A DNA stretch of 64,000 bases from Mucilaginibacter pallidiroseus (GTDB lineage Bacteria > Bacteroidota > Bacteroidia > Sphingobacteriales > Sphingobacteriaceae). A model generated the notes under the pieces. That model saw only the letters and a program-made list of their open reading frames with translations. It was not told where the DNA came from and made no database searches. A program made the position numbers and the translations under genes. Shown in pieces: positions 26,596-36,670 of this stretch (the stretch's first letter is position 1; the number at the start of each line of letters is the position of its first letter). The DNA lies in the NCBI RefSeq assembly GCF_007846085.1, contig NZ_VOEJ01000005.1, positions 305,561 through 369,560 on the forward strand, written 5' to 3'.

Positions 26596-27924
26596 ATGCT
26601 CAAACACATATATAAGCCTGTAATATTTGCTGCCATTTGCGTCATGCTTGCCGCTTGTAGTAAAAGCAAGGGGCCGTTGGCTATCTTTAATAAGTTGTCA
26701 CCGCATGATGCTTATGCGCAGCGCTTAAAGGACAATGGATTTGACCGTACGGCTATGGGTAGCGCATGGTTGTTGCAGGCCCAGCAGGTGATTGCCAAAC
26801 CGCTAAACATTACCATCCCCTATAAGGAAGCGGGTTACTTTGCTGATGACAAAACGGGCGGCACCGCACTACGCTTTAACGCCAAGCGCGGGCAAAAGCT
26901 ACGCATAGCCATCAGTAAGAAGCCGGTAAGTAATTTTGATATTTATGCCGATTTGTTTGAGGAGCAAAATCAGCAGCCATTAAAACTCCTTGCCTCGGCA
27001 GATACTGTTGGCGCGTTACTGGAGCATGAGGTTAAGCAAACAGGCAATTACATTTTGCGCTTGCAACCCGAGCTTTTGCGCGCCGGCGAATACACGCTTA
27101 CCATTACAGCCGGGCCGTCGCTCAGCTTCCCGGTATCGGCAGTGGGTAAGCCACGCATTGGCAGCTTTTGGGGCGACGGGCGCGACGAAGGCGGCCGCAA
27201 GCACGAAGGGATAGACATTTTTGCACCTAAGCGCACCCCGGCAATAGCAGCCGCAAATGGCACTGTAACCGGCGTAACCGTAAACAACCTTGGCGGCAAC
27301 GTAGTTTTTATGCGCCCGGACAATCAGGACTACTCGCTCTACTATGCCCACCTGGATTTGCAGAGTGTACAACAGGGCCAAACCGTTACAATTGGAGACA
27401 CCATTGGCCTGGTTGGTAATACTGGCAACGCACGCACTACGCCACCGCATTTGCATTTCGGTATTTACACAAGCAGTGGCGCAATTGATCCACTGGCTTT
27501 TGTTGACCGGGAGGTTAAAGAGCCGGCTCCGATATCTGCCCCGCTTAAGTATTTAAACGCAACGGTGCGCACATCCGTGCGGAACGGAAAATTGTATAAC
27601 CTGCCCTCAGATAAAGGCTACGCCATGCAAACGCTGGAGTTAAATACGCCTTTAACCGTTAGTGCAGCTGCCGATGGCTGGTATAAGGTTAACCTTCCCG
27701 ACGGGCTTACAGGCTACATTAACAGCCGCAATATTACAGAGGCAGGCAAAATCCGCAATATCAGCCTGAAAAAGCAACAATCCCTGCTCAATGCCCCCGA
27801 CAGCATTAACGCCGCCCGTAAAAAACTTATAGTCCCTGGGGAAAAGGTTACTTTACTTGGCACTTATCAAAATTATCAGTTAGTTAAGCATGATAATGAA
27901 ACTGGTTGGATAGCCGCCAATTGA
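26596..27924 (+). CDS. M23 family metallopeptidase lipoprotein with SH3-like domains
   Basis: 442 residues: lipoprotein signal with lipobox LAAC, a beta-rich N-terminal region, then an LytM/M23 domain with the zinc ligands of the GRKHEGIDIFAP motif (His, Asp) and HLHFG motif (final His), so catalytic geometry is intact. After it come one or two bacterial SH3-like modules (RNGKLYNLPSDKG..., ending GYINSRNITEA and ETGWIAAN). It is a probable envelope-anchored peptidoglycan endopeptidase or an activator of amidases. Confidence 0.9.
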   Translation: MLKHIYKPVIFAAICVMLAACSKSKGPLAIFNKLSPHDAYAQRLKDNGFDRTAMGSAWLLQAQQVIAKPLNITIPYKEAGYFADDKTGGTALRFNAKRGQKLRIAISKKPVSNFDIYADLFEEQNQQPLKLLASADTVGALLEHEVKQTGNYILRLQPELLRAGEYTLTITAGPSLSFPVSAVGKPRIGSFWGDGRDEGGRKHEGIDIFAPKRTPAIAAANGTVTGVTVNNLGGNVVFMRPDNQDYSLYYAHLDLQSVQQGQTVTIGDTIGLVGNTGNARTTPPHLHFGIYTSSGAIDPLAFVDREVKEPAPISAPLKYLNATVRTSVRNGKLYNLPSDKGYAMQTLELNTPLTVSAAADGWYKVNLPDGLTGYINSRNITEAGKIRNISLKKQQSLLNAPDSINAARKKLIVPGEKVTLLGTYQNYQLVKHDNETGWIAAN

Positions 27925-28033
27925 TTATTGATTTGGCAAATAATCAACCTAAACATTTACAAACAGTTACTACCAACAACTAATGGCTTTTCCACAAAAG
28001 CATTTTGGGTAGCCCAAATCCCGCAAATTTTCC

Positions 28034-28041
28034 TACTTTTG
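28034..28041 (+). promoter_or_regulatory. Bacteroidota -7 element for pyrG
   Basis: TACTTTTG, 61 bp upstream of the pyrG start codon. The gene immediately upstream ends at 27924, so the pyrG-yidC pair most likely starts here. Confidence 0.5.
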
Positions 28042-28102
28042 CATCCCGTACACAAACATTTGGCAACGGCCTTTTTTCGGTGCCGAAGATTTCAAAAAGA
28101 TC

Positions 28103-29713
28103 ATGACTAAATACATTTTTGTTACGGGTGGCGTTACCTCGTCGTTAGGGAAAGGCATTATTTCAGCCTCATTAGCTAAACTTCTTCAGGCCCGCGGGTA
28201 CCGCGTAACTATCCAAAAATTCGATCCTTACATTAATATCGATCCGGGTACACTTAATCCTTATGAGCATGGCGAATGCTATGTTACCGAGGATGGTGCC
28301 GAAACCGATCTTGACCTTGGCCATTACGAGCGCTTTTTAAACAGGCCAACAACGCAGGCCAACAATATTACTACCGGCCGCATTTATCAAAATGTAATTA
28401 ACCGCGAGCGCGAGGGTGCATTTTTGGGTAAAACCGTACAGGTAGTACCACACATAACAGATGAGATTAAACGTAACTTCCGCATATTGGGCGAAAGCGG
28501 CGATTATGATATTGTGATAACCGAAATTGGCGGTACAGTGGGCGATATCGAATCGCTTCCATTTGTGGAGGCCGTACGCCAGTTTAAATGGGAAGCCGGC
28601 CCAAGCAATGCCCTTGTTATTCACTTAACGCTTATCCCCTTCCTGGCTGCGGCAGGCGAGCTGAAAACCAAGCCTACCCAGCACTCGGTAAAAATGTTAT
28701 TGGAGTATGGTATACAGCCGGATATTTTGGTTTGCCGCACCGAGCACCACCTTACTGCCGATATCCGGAAAAAAATTGCACTTTTTTGTAACGTAAACAT
28801 CAATGCGGTAATCGAATCGATGGATGCATCTACCATTTATGATGTGCCATTGCTGATGTTGAAAGAACAATTAGATAAAACGGTACTTACAAAGCTTAAG
28901 CTGCCAAATAAAAATGAACCCGACCTGGAGAGCTGGAAAGACTTTTTGGGCCGCTTAAAAAACCCAACTTCTGAAGTTAAGATTGGCCTGGTGGGTAAAT
29001 ATGTTGAGCTGCCCGATGCTTATAAATCCATCATCGAATCATTTATACATGCGGGTGCTAAAAACGAATGTAAAGTACGTGTACAATATATTCCGTCAGA
29101 ATCATTAACGGTTGAAAACGCTGTTGAAAAACTCCAAGGCCTGCATGGTGTGCTTGTTGCACCCGGTTTTGGCGAACGTGGTTTTGAGGGCAAAATCGAG
29201 GCGATCCGCTATGTGCGCGAAAACAACATTCCTTTCTTCGGTATTTGCCTGGGCATGCAATGCTCTGTTGTGGAGTTTGGCCGTAACGTGCTCAATCTTG
29301 AAGGTGCAAGCAGTACCGAAATGAATAAGGATACGGCGCATCCGGTTATCCACATGATGGAAGAGCAGCGCAACGTGGTAAACAAAGGCGGTACCATGCG
29401 CCTTGGAGCCTACAACTGCGAACTTAAAAAAGGCAGTAAAGCGGCAGTAGCTTACGGTAAAACCAGCATAAGCGAGCGCCACCGCCACCGTTACGAGTTT
29501 AATAACGACTACCTCAAAGATTATGAAGCAGCCGGTTTAACTCCATCGGGCATTAACCCGGAAAATGGTTTGGTTGAGATAGTTGAACTTAAAAACCACC
29601 CGTTTTTTGTGGGTGCACAGTTTCACCCCGAATTAAAATCAACGGTTGCTAATCCGCACCCACTTTTTATTAACTTTGTCGCCGCTTCACTGGCTTATGC
29701 CCGCAAGAAGTAG
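28103..29713 (+). CDS. pyrG: CTP synthase
   Basis: Makes CTP from UTP, ATP and glutamine. 536 residues: N-terminal ALAase/synthetase domain with [18 protein letters not shown] and the [20 protein letters not shown] motif, [15 protein letters not shown], and the C-terminal glutaminase domain with the nucleophile Cys in GICLGMQC and the His/Glu pair in FHPELKS. The 536-residue length is normal. It is the first gene of a pair with yidC, with only 20 bp between them. Confidence 0.98.
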   Translation: MTKYIFVTGGVTSSLGKGIISASLAKLLQARGYRVTIQKFDPYINIDPGTLNPYEHGECYVTEDGAETDLDLGHYERFLNRPTTQANNITTGRIYQNVINREREGAFLGKTVQVVPHITDEIKRNFRILGESGDYDIVITEIGGTVGDIESLPFVEAVRQFKWEAGPSNALVIHLTLIPFLAAAGELKTKPTQHSVKMLLEYGIQPDILVCRTEHHLTADIRKKIALFCNVNINAVIESMDASTIYDVPLLMLKEQLDKTVLTKLKLPNKNEPDLESWKDFLGRLKNPTSEVKIGLVGKYVELPDAYKSIIESFIHAGAKNECKVRVQYIPSESLTVENAVEKLQGLHGVLVAPGFGERGFEGKIEAIRYVRENNIPFFGICLGMQCSVVEFGRNVLNLEGASSTEMNKDTAHPVIHMMEEQRNVVNKGGTMRLGAYNCELKKGSKAAVAYGKTSISERHRHRYEFNNDYLKDYEAAGLTPSGINPENGLVEIVELKNHPFFVGAQFHPELKSTVANPHPLFINFVAASLAYARKK

Positions 29714-29733
29714 TTTGCACGATAAAATACATA

Positions 29734-31578
29734 ATGGATAAGAATACGTTTACAGGATTATTCCTGATCATGGTAATCATGGTGGCCGGCATATGGATTA
29801 TGCAGCCGTCTGATGCCGACATTAAAAAGGAGCAAATACGCGTTCATCAGGACTCGGTTAAAAAAGGCCTTATTAAAACTAAAGGCAATGCACCGCAGGT
29901 TGCAGCAAACACACCTGCCGATACTGCTAAAACAGCCACCGTTGACTCTGCAATTTTAAAAGCTCCTTTTGGCGCTGCCACAGTTGGTACCGAGCAATTT
30001 GTTACTGTTGAGAACAAAGACCTTCGTCTAAAAATATCAACCAAAGGCGGCCGTGTTTACAGTGCCGAACTTAAAGGCTTTAAAACCTTTGATAAAAAGC
30101 CACTTGTTTTATTTGATGGCCCGGAAAATAATTTTGGTTTCAATTTTAGCGCTGCCGGTAAAAATATCAATACTGATGAACTTTACTTTAAGCCAAGCGC
30201 AACCGGCCTTACAGTTAACGGCCAGGACTCGTCCTCAATATCGTTACGCTTAAGCTACAGCCCAACCCAATATATCGATTATATATACAGCCTAAAAGGT
30301 GAGGGTTACAAAGTAGGGTTAACAGTTAAACCCGTAGGGCTTGACCAGGTTATTGCTAACAGCGGTATGCTTAACCTTAAATGGGATGCCAATGTGCGCA
30401 AGCAGGAGAAAGACATGAACCTGGAGCGCCAGTACAGCACCGTTTACTATAAAAATACCGAAAACGATGTTGACTACCTGAGCACCAGCAAAAACGAGCA
30501 AAAGGAAATTGGCGATAAAAAACTGCAATGGATCTCATTCAAACAGCACTTTTTCTCGACCGTATTGCTAACCAAAGATGGTTTCAAGAAATCTACAGTC
30601 GAGGTAAATACCGATCCGTTGGATACTGTACACATCAAGCAAATGAAAGCAGGCCTAACGCTGGAGCGCCAGGCTGATGGTACCTATCCGCTGAGTTTTT
30701 ATTATTTGCCAAATCGCTTCCATACGCTTAAAGACCAGGGATATGACATCGAAAAACAGATTGACCTTGGTTGGGGCCCGCTTAAATACATTAACCGTTT
30801 TGCGGTATTGCCGGTATTTCAGTTATTACAAAACTTTAACTGGAACTACGGTCTAATCATCCTTGCGCTTACGGTTATATTGAAGTTGGTGTTGTCGCCG
30901 CTTACGTATAAATCATATTTGTCAATGGCTAAAATGCGCGTGCTAAAGCCCGAGATGGATGAGATTAAAGCAAAAGTTGGCGAAGACAATCCTACCCTTT
31001 TACAACAGGAATATTTAAAGCTTTACAAAAAGGCCGGTGTAAACCCATTGGGTGGTTGTTTGCCATTATTGCTACAAATGCCAATTGTAATCGCATTCTT
31101 CCGCTTCTTCCCAAGCTTATTTGAGCTTAGGGGCGAAAGCTTTTTATGGATGCATGACCTTTCAACTTACGATTCGCTGATAACTTTTGCGCCACTGCCT
31201 ATCATCGGGTGGACACACATCAGTTTAATGTGTTTGTTGATGACCATATCTACATTAATATACACCTACTTTAACAATCAGATATCGGGCGCCACTGGTC
31301 AAATGAAATACATAGGTTACATTACGCCTATCATTTTCTTTGGTGCACTTAATGGTTACCCATCGGGTTTGAACTATTACTACTTCCTTGCAAACATGTT
31401 TACGTTTGTACAGCAGTACCTGATCAAATTTATGGTTGATGATAAAAAGATACACGCACAAATTCAGGACAACAAAAACAAACCTGAAGATCCTAAAAAG
31501 AAAAAATCGGGCTTTGCCGCAAAAATGGAAGAAATGATGCGCCAGCAACAACAGATCCAGGCGAAAAAAGGGAAGTAG
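29734..31578 (+). CDS. yidC: Membrane protein insertase YidC
   Basis: Inserts membrane proteins alone or with Sec. 614 residues: an N-terminal signal-anchor helix (TGLFLIMVIMVAGIWIM), the large periplasmic domain (about 60-350) and the conserved C-terminal helices with NWNYGLIILALTVILKLVLSPLTYKSYLSM and GGCLPLLLQMPIVIAFFRFF. The C-terminal tail is Lys-rich (KKKKSGFAAK), as usual. It follows pyrG closely and ends with a strong terminator. Confidence 0.97.
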   Translation: MDKNTFTGLFLIMVIMVAGIWIMQPSDADIKKEQIRVHQDSVKKGLIKTKGNAPQVAANTPADTAKTATVDSAILKAPFGAATVGTEQFVTVENKDLRLKISTKGGRVYSAELKGFKTFDKKPLVLFDGPENNFGFNFSAAGKNINTDELYFKPSATGLTVNGQDSSSISLRLSYSPTQYIDYIYSLKGEGYKVGLTVKPVGLDQVIANSGMLNLKWDANVRKQEKDMNLERQYSTVYYKNTENDVDYLSTSKNEQKEIGDKKLQWISFKQHFFSTVLLTKDGFKKSTVEVNTDPLDTVHIKQMKAGLTLERQADGTYPLSFYYLPNRFHTLKDQGYDIEKQIDLGWGPLKYINRFAVLPVFQLLQNFNWNYGLIILALTVILKLVLSPLTYKSYLSMAKMRVLKPEMDEIKAKVGEDNPTLLQQEYLKLYKKAGVNPLGGCLPLLLQMPIVIAFFRFFPSLFELRGESFLWMHDLSTYDSLITFAPLPIIGWTHISLMCLLMTISTLIYTYFNNQISGATGQMKYIGYITPIIFFGALNGYPSGLNYYYFLANMFTFVQQYLIKFMVDDKKIHAQIQDNKNKPEDPKKKKSGFAAKMEEMMRQQQQIQAKKGK

Positions 31579-31622
31579 AGATTAGAGATTGGTTGATTAG
31601 AGATTAGTTGCCATCGATACAC

Positions 31623-31654
31623 AAAGACCCGTAGTTAACGCTACGGGTCTTTTT
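31623..31654 (+). terminator. Rho-independent terminator of yidC
   Basis: Perfect 12-bp stem (31623-31634 with 31641-31652), 6-nt loop, T run. It lies 45 bp past the yidC stop, after a short AGAGATTAG-type tandem. Confidence 0.85.
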
Positions 31655-31721
31655 ATTTATAAAGCTACTGAACGTTTTAAAAGTTAAAACCATCCCAACT
31701 AAAAATATTAGCAAAATATTT

Positions 31722-31729
31722 TATATTTG
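31722..31729 (+). promoter_or_regulatory. Bacteroidota -7 element for the exonuclease/GIY-YIG gene
   Basis: TATATTTG, 16 bp upstream of the start codon at 31746. Confidence 0.5.
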
Positions 31730-31745
31730 TAAACGTATTTAAACT

Positions 31746-33110
31746 ATGTATGCAATTGTAGATATCGAAACCACCGGGGGGCATGCCAGCGCAAACGGCA
31801 TTACCGAGATAGCGATATGCATACATGACGGTAAAAAAATAACCCGCCGTTTTCAAACGCTTGTTAACCCGCATCGTGATATTCCGGTTTACATACGCGC
31901 ATTAACAGGCATTACTAACGAAATGGTGCAGGATGCGCCGCCTTTTGAGGATGTTGCGCACGAGATTTTCCACCTGTTAAAGGGACAGATATTTGTTGCC
32001 CACAACGTAAATTTCGACTATTCTTTCCTGCGCTATCACTTGGGTACCGTAGGGTACGATTTGCAATGCAATAAGCTTTGCACCGTGCGCCTTGGCCGCA
32101 AAATTATGCCGGGGTTGATGTCATACAGTCTGGGAAAGATCTGCAATCACTTAGGCATTACCAATAATAGCCGCCACCGCGCTATGGGTGATGCCGAAGC
32201 TACCGCCGAACTATTTTCCATGTATCTTAAAAACGATACGGAAAACCACATTGGCAAGGCGCTTAAGCAAAATTCTAAAGAGCAGGTATTGCCCGCAAAT
32301 CTTCCTAAGCAGGATATTGATGCCCTGCCAACCTCGCCGGGGATATATTACTTTCATGACAACAAAGGCAAGGTTGTTTATGTAGGCAAAGCAAAAAACA
32401 TACGTAAGCGCGTTTGCAGCCATTTCACAGGCAATAATCCAAACTATCAACGCCAGGAGTTTTTAAAAACTATACATCACATTAGCCACCAGGTATGCGG
32501 CACCGAGTTAATTGCTTTTGTATTGGAGGCGGTAGAAATAAAGCGCCTTTGGCCTAAGTATAACAGGTCATTAAAAAAGTTTGAAAATACCTTTGGCATT
32601 TACATGTATGAGGACCAGCGCGGTTATATGCGTTTGGCGGTAGATAAGCATCGTAAGCACATGCCGGCTGTATATGCCTGCAACTCGTTACTTGACGGTC
32701 GCAACCTGCTGCTCAACCTCATAGATACATTTGGCCTGTGCCCTAAGTTGTGCTTTATCCAAAAGAATGACCAGCCATGCAGCGGCAGTAGTGTAGGCAG
32801 CTGCGCATGCGAAGGTCATCAGTCGGCTGGTGAGTACAACGAAAAGGTTAATGCTGCCTTAGATGAGCTTAAAAAGGCCTTGCCTACGTTTGCTATCCGC
32901 GATGAAGGCCGTAATAATGAAGAACACAGCTGTATCTTGATTGAGGAGGGGCGTTTTTACGGCATGGGTTACATTTCGCATTATTACAATGCCGACAACA
33001 TACAGCAGCTTAAAAGCTATTTAACCCCCTACCCCGGTAACGATTACATCCGTAACATAGTAACCGGCTACGCCGACCGTTTCCCACAGCGGAAAGTTGT
33101 GTTTGCGTAG
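31746..33110 (+). CDS. DnaQ-like exonuclease fused to a GIY-YIG (UvrC/Cho-like) nuclease
   Basis: 454-residue fusion. Residues 1-170: DEDDh exonuclease with DIETTGG (motif I), HNVNFDYSFL (motif II) and HRAMGDAEAT (motif III, with His and Asp), the same order as the DNA polymerase III epsilon subunit. Residues about 195-290: GIY-YIG domain with PTSPGIYYFHDNKGKVVYVGKAKNIRKRV as in UvrC and Cho, including the basic Arg and Tyr catalytic positions, plus a Cys-rich tail (FGLCPKLCFIQKNDQPCSG ... SCAC) as in Cho. The architecture is common in Bacteroidota and thought to act in nucleotide excision repair; whether both activities are used is not known. It lacks the helix-hairpin-helix of UvrC. Confidence 0.9.
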   Translation: MYAIVDIETTGGHASANGITEIAICIHDGKKITRRFQTLVNPHRDIPVYIRALTGITNEMVQDAPPFEDVAHEIFHLLKGQIFVAHNVNFDYSFLRYHLGTVGYDLQCNKLCTVRLGRKIMPGLMSYSLGKICNHLGITNNSRHRAMGDAEATAELFSMYLKNDTENHIGKALKQNSKEQVLPANLPKQDIDALPTSPGIYYFHDNKGKVVYVGKAKNIRKRVCSHFTGNNPNYQRQEFLKTIHHISHQVCGTELIAFVLEAVEIKRLWPKYNRSLKKFENTFGIYMYEDQRGYMRLAVDKHRKHMPAVYACNSLLDGRNLLLNLIDTFGLCPKLCFIQKNDQPCSGSSVGSCACEGHQSAGEYNEKVNAALDELKKALPTFAIRDEGRNNEEHSCILIEEGRFYGMGYISHYYNADNIQQLKSYLTPYPGNDYIRNIVTGYADRFPQRKVVFA

Positions 33111-33217
33111 TACCTTTTAATATTGTTATCATTAAAGGGCAACGTCTTATCGAGGCTTTTTTAAAACAAATAAATTTCCCAAAAGTTAATATACTATCAA
33201 AACTAATAAAACTGAAA

Positions 33218-33754
33218 ATGGATAGTATTAATCAACAACAACCCGAAGATAATTTTAAGAACCTTGAAGGTAACGAAGCCTGGAAAAAATTGAAGGAATT
33301 AGCCGAGGAAGCATCAAGCTGCTTTTTTTGCAGCAACATCAAAACAGGTTTGCCCTTCTCTACCCGCCCAATGTCGCCGCAAAAAATTGACGATAACGGC
33401 GACCTGTGGTTCTTAAGTGCAAATGATAGCCATAAAAACGAAGAGTTACAAGCCGACCCGATGGTTCAGTTATTGTTCCAGGGTTCAAAATATTCTGATT
33501 TTTTAACCATCTATGGTATCGCAGAAATAAGCGAGGATAAAGACAAAATTGATGAGCTATGGGATCCGACGCTTAAAACCTGGTTTACCGAAGGTAAAAG
33601 CGACCCACGTATCTCAATCATTAAAGTGTCGCCAACACAAGGCTACTACTGGGATAACAAACACGGCAATGCTATAGCCTTTGTTAAACAACTGGTAGGT
33701 GCCGCTTTGGGTAAAACTTTAGACGATTCTATTGAAGGTAAACTGGAGGTATAA
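33218..33754 (+). CDS. Pyridoxamine 5'-phosphate oxidase-fold general stress protein
   Basis: 178 residues. The split beta-barrel of the PNPOx-like flavoprotein family is indicated by the conserved order of strands, with RPMSPQKIDDNGDLWFLSANDSHK, then LLFQGSKYSDFLTIYGIAEISED and the C-terminal GYYWDNKHGN. It resembles the general stress protein 26 branch. Flavin binding is expected but the key residues are less certain. It is monocistronic and shares a bidirectional terminator with pyrF. Confidence 0.85.
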   Translation: MDSINQQQPEDNFKNLEGNEAWKKLKELAEEASSCFFCSNIKTGLPFSTRPMSPQKIDDNGDLWFLSANDSHKNEELQADPMVQLLFQGSKYSDFLTIYGIAEISEDKDKIDELWDPTLKTWFTEGKSDPRISIIKVSPTQGYYWDNKHGNAIAFVKQLVGAALGKTLDDSIEGKLEV

Positions 33755-33776
33755 GCCTTAATTTACCTATAAACAA

Positions 33777-33812
33777 AAAAAGCTTGTGTAATTGCTATTA
33801 CACAAGCTTTTT
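33777..33812. terminator. Bidirectional terminator between the stress flavoprotein and pyrF
   Basis: Perfect 16-bp stem (33777-33792 with 33797-33812) with a 4-nt loop and A/T flanks on both sides, lying between two convergent genes. Confidence 0.85.
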
Positions 33813-33843
33813 GCTTTTGACAAACCTTAGATGGTAATAACCT

Positions 33844-34677
33844 CTATATGATACCGGCCTTCTCCAGTTCGGCCTGCATTTGTTGCTGTAACTTAAGTGC
33901 TTCGGCACGGGCAGCCTCGGCAAAATCTTCCCCGTTTGAGGCATAAATTATACCCCGGGACGAGTTGACCAATAAGCCGCAATCTTTGGTCATGCCGTAT
34001 TTGCAAACATCTTCAAGGCTGCCACCCTGTGCGCCCACGCCAGGCACCAGTAAAAAATTATTAGGAGCGTATTTACGGATATTGGTAAATTCGGTGCTTT
34101 TTGTAGCCCCTACAACAAACATCAATCGTTCGGCATCTGCCCAAGTGTTTGCAGTTTGTATCACGCGTTCATAAAGTGTATGTTCGCCAATCTGTAAGTA
34201 TTGAAAGTCCTTGCTACCTACAGATGATGTTAACGCAAGTAATATAACCCATTTGCCATCGTATTTTAAAAACGGCGTTACACTATCATTACCCATGTAT
34301 GGCGCAACGGTAATGGCATCGAAACTCATGCCCGACATATCCTCATTAAAAAACGCTTTTGCGTAATTATCAGATGTGTTGCCAATATCGCCACGCTTGG
34401 CGTCGATAATGCTCAGACAATTTTTGGGGATGTAGTTCCAGGTGGCAATAAGGCTTTGCAAACCTTTAACACCGCGGCTTTCGTAAAAAGCGGCATTAGG
34501 TTTGTAGGATACGCAAAGGTCCTGAGTGGCATCAATAATGCGTTTATTGAACTCAAAAACTGGATCAGGATACTGCTTTAAAAAAGCGGGGATTTTATCG
34601 ATATCAGTATCAAGGCCGATACATAGAAAAGATTTTTTGGATTTGATCTGCCCAATAAGTTCGCTGCGTGATATCAT
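33844..34677 (-). CDS. pyrF: Orotidine 5'-phosphate decarboxylase
   Basis: Decarboxylates OMP to UMP, the last step of UMP synthesis. 277 residues, the longer subfamily 2 type. The catalytic [14 protein letters not shown] motif (Lys/Asp array) is at about residues 93-106; other segments are FLCIGLDTD at the N-terminus, [13 protein letters not shown] and [11 protein letters not shown] near the C-terminus. It is divergent from rho across a 258-bp gap. Confidence 0.95.
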   Translation of the reverse strand: MISRSELIGQIKSKKSFLCIGLDTDIDKIPAFLKQYPDPVFEFNKRIIDATQDLCVSYKPNAAFYESRGVKGLQSLIATWNYIPKNCLSIIDAKRGDIGNTSDNYAKAFFNEDMSGMSFDAITVAPYMGNDSVTPFLKYDGKWVILLALTSSVGSKDFQYLQIGEHTLYERVIQTANTWADAERLMFVVGATKSTEFTNIRKYAPNNFLLVPGVGAQGGSLEDVCKYGMTKDCGLLVNSSRGIIYASNGEDFAEAARAEALKLQQQMQAELEKAGII

Positions 34678-34739
34678 TGATAAGAATTATTTTGAAGTTC
34701 AAAAAAACTAAAAATATGCTAATAGTAACAATTATTTAA

Positions 34740-34747
34740 TAAATTTG
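34740..34747 (+). promoter_or_regulatory. Bacteroidota -7 element and long leader of rho
   Basis: TAAATTTG at 34740-34747 would place the rho transcript start about 180 nt before the ATG at 34936. The leader is pyrimidine-rich in places (TTTTCCCTTGCATTATCTTG and a run of seven C near 34910) and low in G, the type of RNA Rho itself binds. Confidence 0.4.
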
Positions 34748-34935
34748 CATTTTATAATATTTTCCATCATATTGCAGCGTTTTCCCTTGCATTATCTTGC
34801 ACAACGAAACAATTTTGATCATCACGGTACAATTTAAGCTTAAAAAACTTGCCTGCACTATATAATATTGTTTGGTGCAAACCACATATTTCTTTTTATT
34901 CACAACAATCCCCCCATTGAATTACATTTCAAAAC

Positions 34936-36585
34936 ATGTCTGATACAATCGAATTGAACGACAAACTCGTTTCAGAGTTACGCGATATTGCGAAAAGTTT
35001 AGGTATTGACAAGGCTGATGAACTTAGAAAAGCACAGCTTATAACGGCAATAGTTAACCAACAAAATCTTATAAAGGCTGCCCGCAATCAACAAGAGGCT
35101 GACGAAAGCAACTACGCCGAAAAAAGCGCCGAGCCGGTTGCTGAGGCCGAGCCGGTTGCTGAGGCCGAGCCTGTTGCTGAAGCAGGCGACAAAGCCCGCA
35201 AAAGAACCCGCACTATAAAATCTAAAACACCGGCTACCAGAACTGAAGTGCCGTTAAACGATACCAACCTGTTTGATCAGCAAGACGAGCAACAGCCCGA
35301 AGCTGAAACGAACAATGAAGTGGCTGCTCCGGCTCCTGCCTTTGAGGCAGAACCAGCACCAAGAAAAGAGGTAGCCGCACCATCCGAAACCCGCCCGTCA
35401 AAATTTGAGCGTCGCCCTAATCAGCAGCCGCCACAGGCGAAAACACAGGAGCCCGCCATTAATATGGATTTTGATAACGTAATTGTTAACGAGGGTGTGT
35501 TGGAAATTATGCCCGATGGTTATGGTTTTCTTCGCTCGTCAGATTATAACTATCTAACATCTCCGGATGATATCTATGTATCGCAGTCGCAGATAAAATT
35601 ATTTGGGTTAAAAACCGGAGACACTGTTCGTGGCAGCATCCGCCCGCCAAAAGAAGGCGAAAAATATTTTCCGCTGGTACGTGTAGAAGCTATAAACGGC
35701 CGCATACCTGCTGAAGTGCGCGACCGTGTACCATTTGACCACCTTACCCCCCTTTTCCCATCGGAGAAATTAAATTTATTTACAGATCCGGGTAACTATT
35801 CAACCCGTATCATGGATTTATTTTCGCCCATTGGTAAAGGGCAGCGTGGCCTTATTGTAGCACAGCCAAAAACTGGTAAAACCATGTTGTTAAAGGATGT
35901 GGCTAATGCCATAGCCAAAAACCACCCGGAGGTGTACCTTATCATATTATTGATTGATGAACGCCCGGAGGAGGTTACCGATATGGCCCGTAGCGTACGT
36001 GCTGAGGTAGTTTCATCAACATTTGATGAACCAGCCGAGCGCCACGTTAAAATCGCCAACATTGTTTTGGAGAAAGCAAAACGTATGGTTGAGTGCGGCC
36101 ATGATGTGGTTATACTGTTAGATTCGATCACTCGTTTGGCTCGCGCCTATAATACAGTTGCACCAGCATCTGGTAAAATTTTATCAGGTGGTGTTGATGC
36201 CAATGCTTTACACAAGCCAAAACGTTTCTTCGGAGCAGCCCGTAACATCGAAGATGGCGGCTCATTAACCATTATTGCAACTGCATTAACAGAAACTGGC
36301 TCGAAAATGGATGAAGTTATCTTTGAAGAGTTCAAAGGTACCGGTAACATGGAGCTGCAGTTGGATCGTAAGCTTTCAAACAAGCGTATATTCCCTGCTA
36401 TTGATATTACCGCATCAAGCACACGTCGCGATGACTTACTGCTTGACCGCGAAACCCTGCAACGTATATGGATATTGCGCAATCACCTGGCCGACATGAA
36501 CTCGCAAGAGAGCATGGAATTTTTACAGGGCCAGATAAGGGGTACAAAAACCAACGAGGAGTTTTTGATATCGATGAACTCATAA
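34936..36585 (+). CDS. rho: Transcription termination factor Rho
   Basis: RNA-dependent ATPase that releases nascent transcripts. 549 residues, longer than the 419 of E. coli. Order: Rho N-terminal SAP-like helix bundle (about 5-50), a low-complexity acidic/Pro-Ala insertion with three copies of EPVAEA (see repeat at 35131-35184) and further Gln/Pro-rich stretches (about 55-170), the cold-shock RNA-binding fold ([15 protein letters not shown]... [11 protein letters not shown]), P-loop QPKTGKT (about 314-320; most Rho proteins have PPKAGKT), Walker B and [12 protein letters not shown], and the R-loop region [18 protein letters not shown]. It is followed by pssA and purS. Confidence 0.97.
   Translation: MSDTIELNDKLVSELRDIAKSLGIDKADELRKAQLITAIVNQQNLIKAARNQQEADESNYAEKSAEPVAEAEPVAEAEPVAEAGDKARKRTRTIKSKTPATRTEVPLNDTNLFDQQDEQQPEAETNNEVAAPAPAFEAEPAPRKEVAAPSETRPSKFERRPNQQPPQAKTQEPAINMDFDNVIVNEGVLEIMPDGYGFLRSSDYNYLTSPDDIYVSQSQIKLFGLKTGDTVRGSIRPPKEGEKYFPLVRVEAINGRIPAEVRDRVPFDHLTPLFPSEKLNLFTDPGNYSTRIMDLFSPIGKGQRGLIVAQPKTGKTMLLKDVANAIAKNHPEVYLIILLIDERPEEVTDMARSVRAEVVSSTFDEPAERHVKIANIVLEKAKRMVECGHDVVILLDSITRLARAYNTVAPASGKILSGGVDANALHKPKRFFGAARNIEDGGSLTIIATALTETGSKMDEVIFEEFKGTGNMELQLDRKLSNKRIFPAIDITASSTRRDDLLLDRETLQRIWILRNHLADMNSQESMEFLQGQIRGTKTNEEFLISMNS
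35131..35184. repeat. In-frame tandem repeat in rho, three 18-bp units
   Basis: Two perfect copies of GAGCCGGTTGCTGAGGCC and a third with changes, encoding EPVAEA three times in the disordered insertion of Rho. Multiples of three bases, so length variation would keep the frame. Confidence 0.85.
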
Positions 36586-36670
36586 TAACTTTCGATGTAT
36601 GGAGTTATATTTTATGATAACATAACGTATAACTTCATATATTTTGACAAAATTATGATACCTTCATACC

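Noticed and set aside
33111..33217. Possible tRNA or riboswitch in the gap before the stress flavoprotein
   Set aside because: No cloverleaf arms, no TTCGA loop and no conserved riboswitch core could be seen; the same holds for all other gaps.
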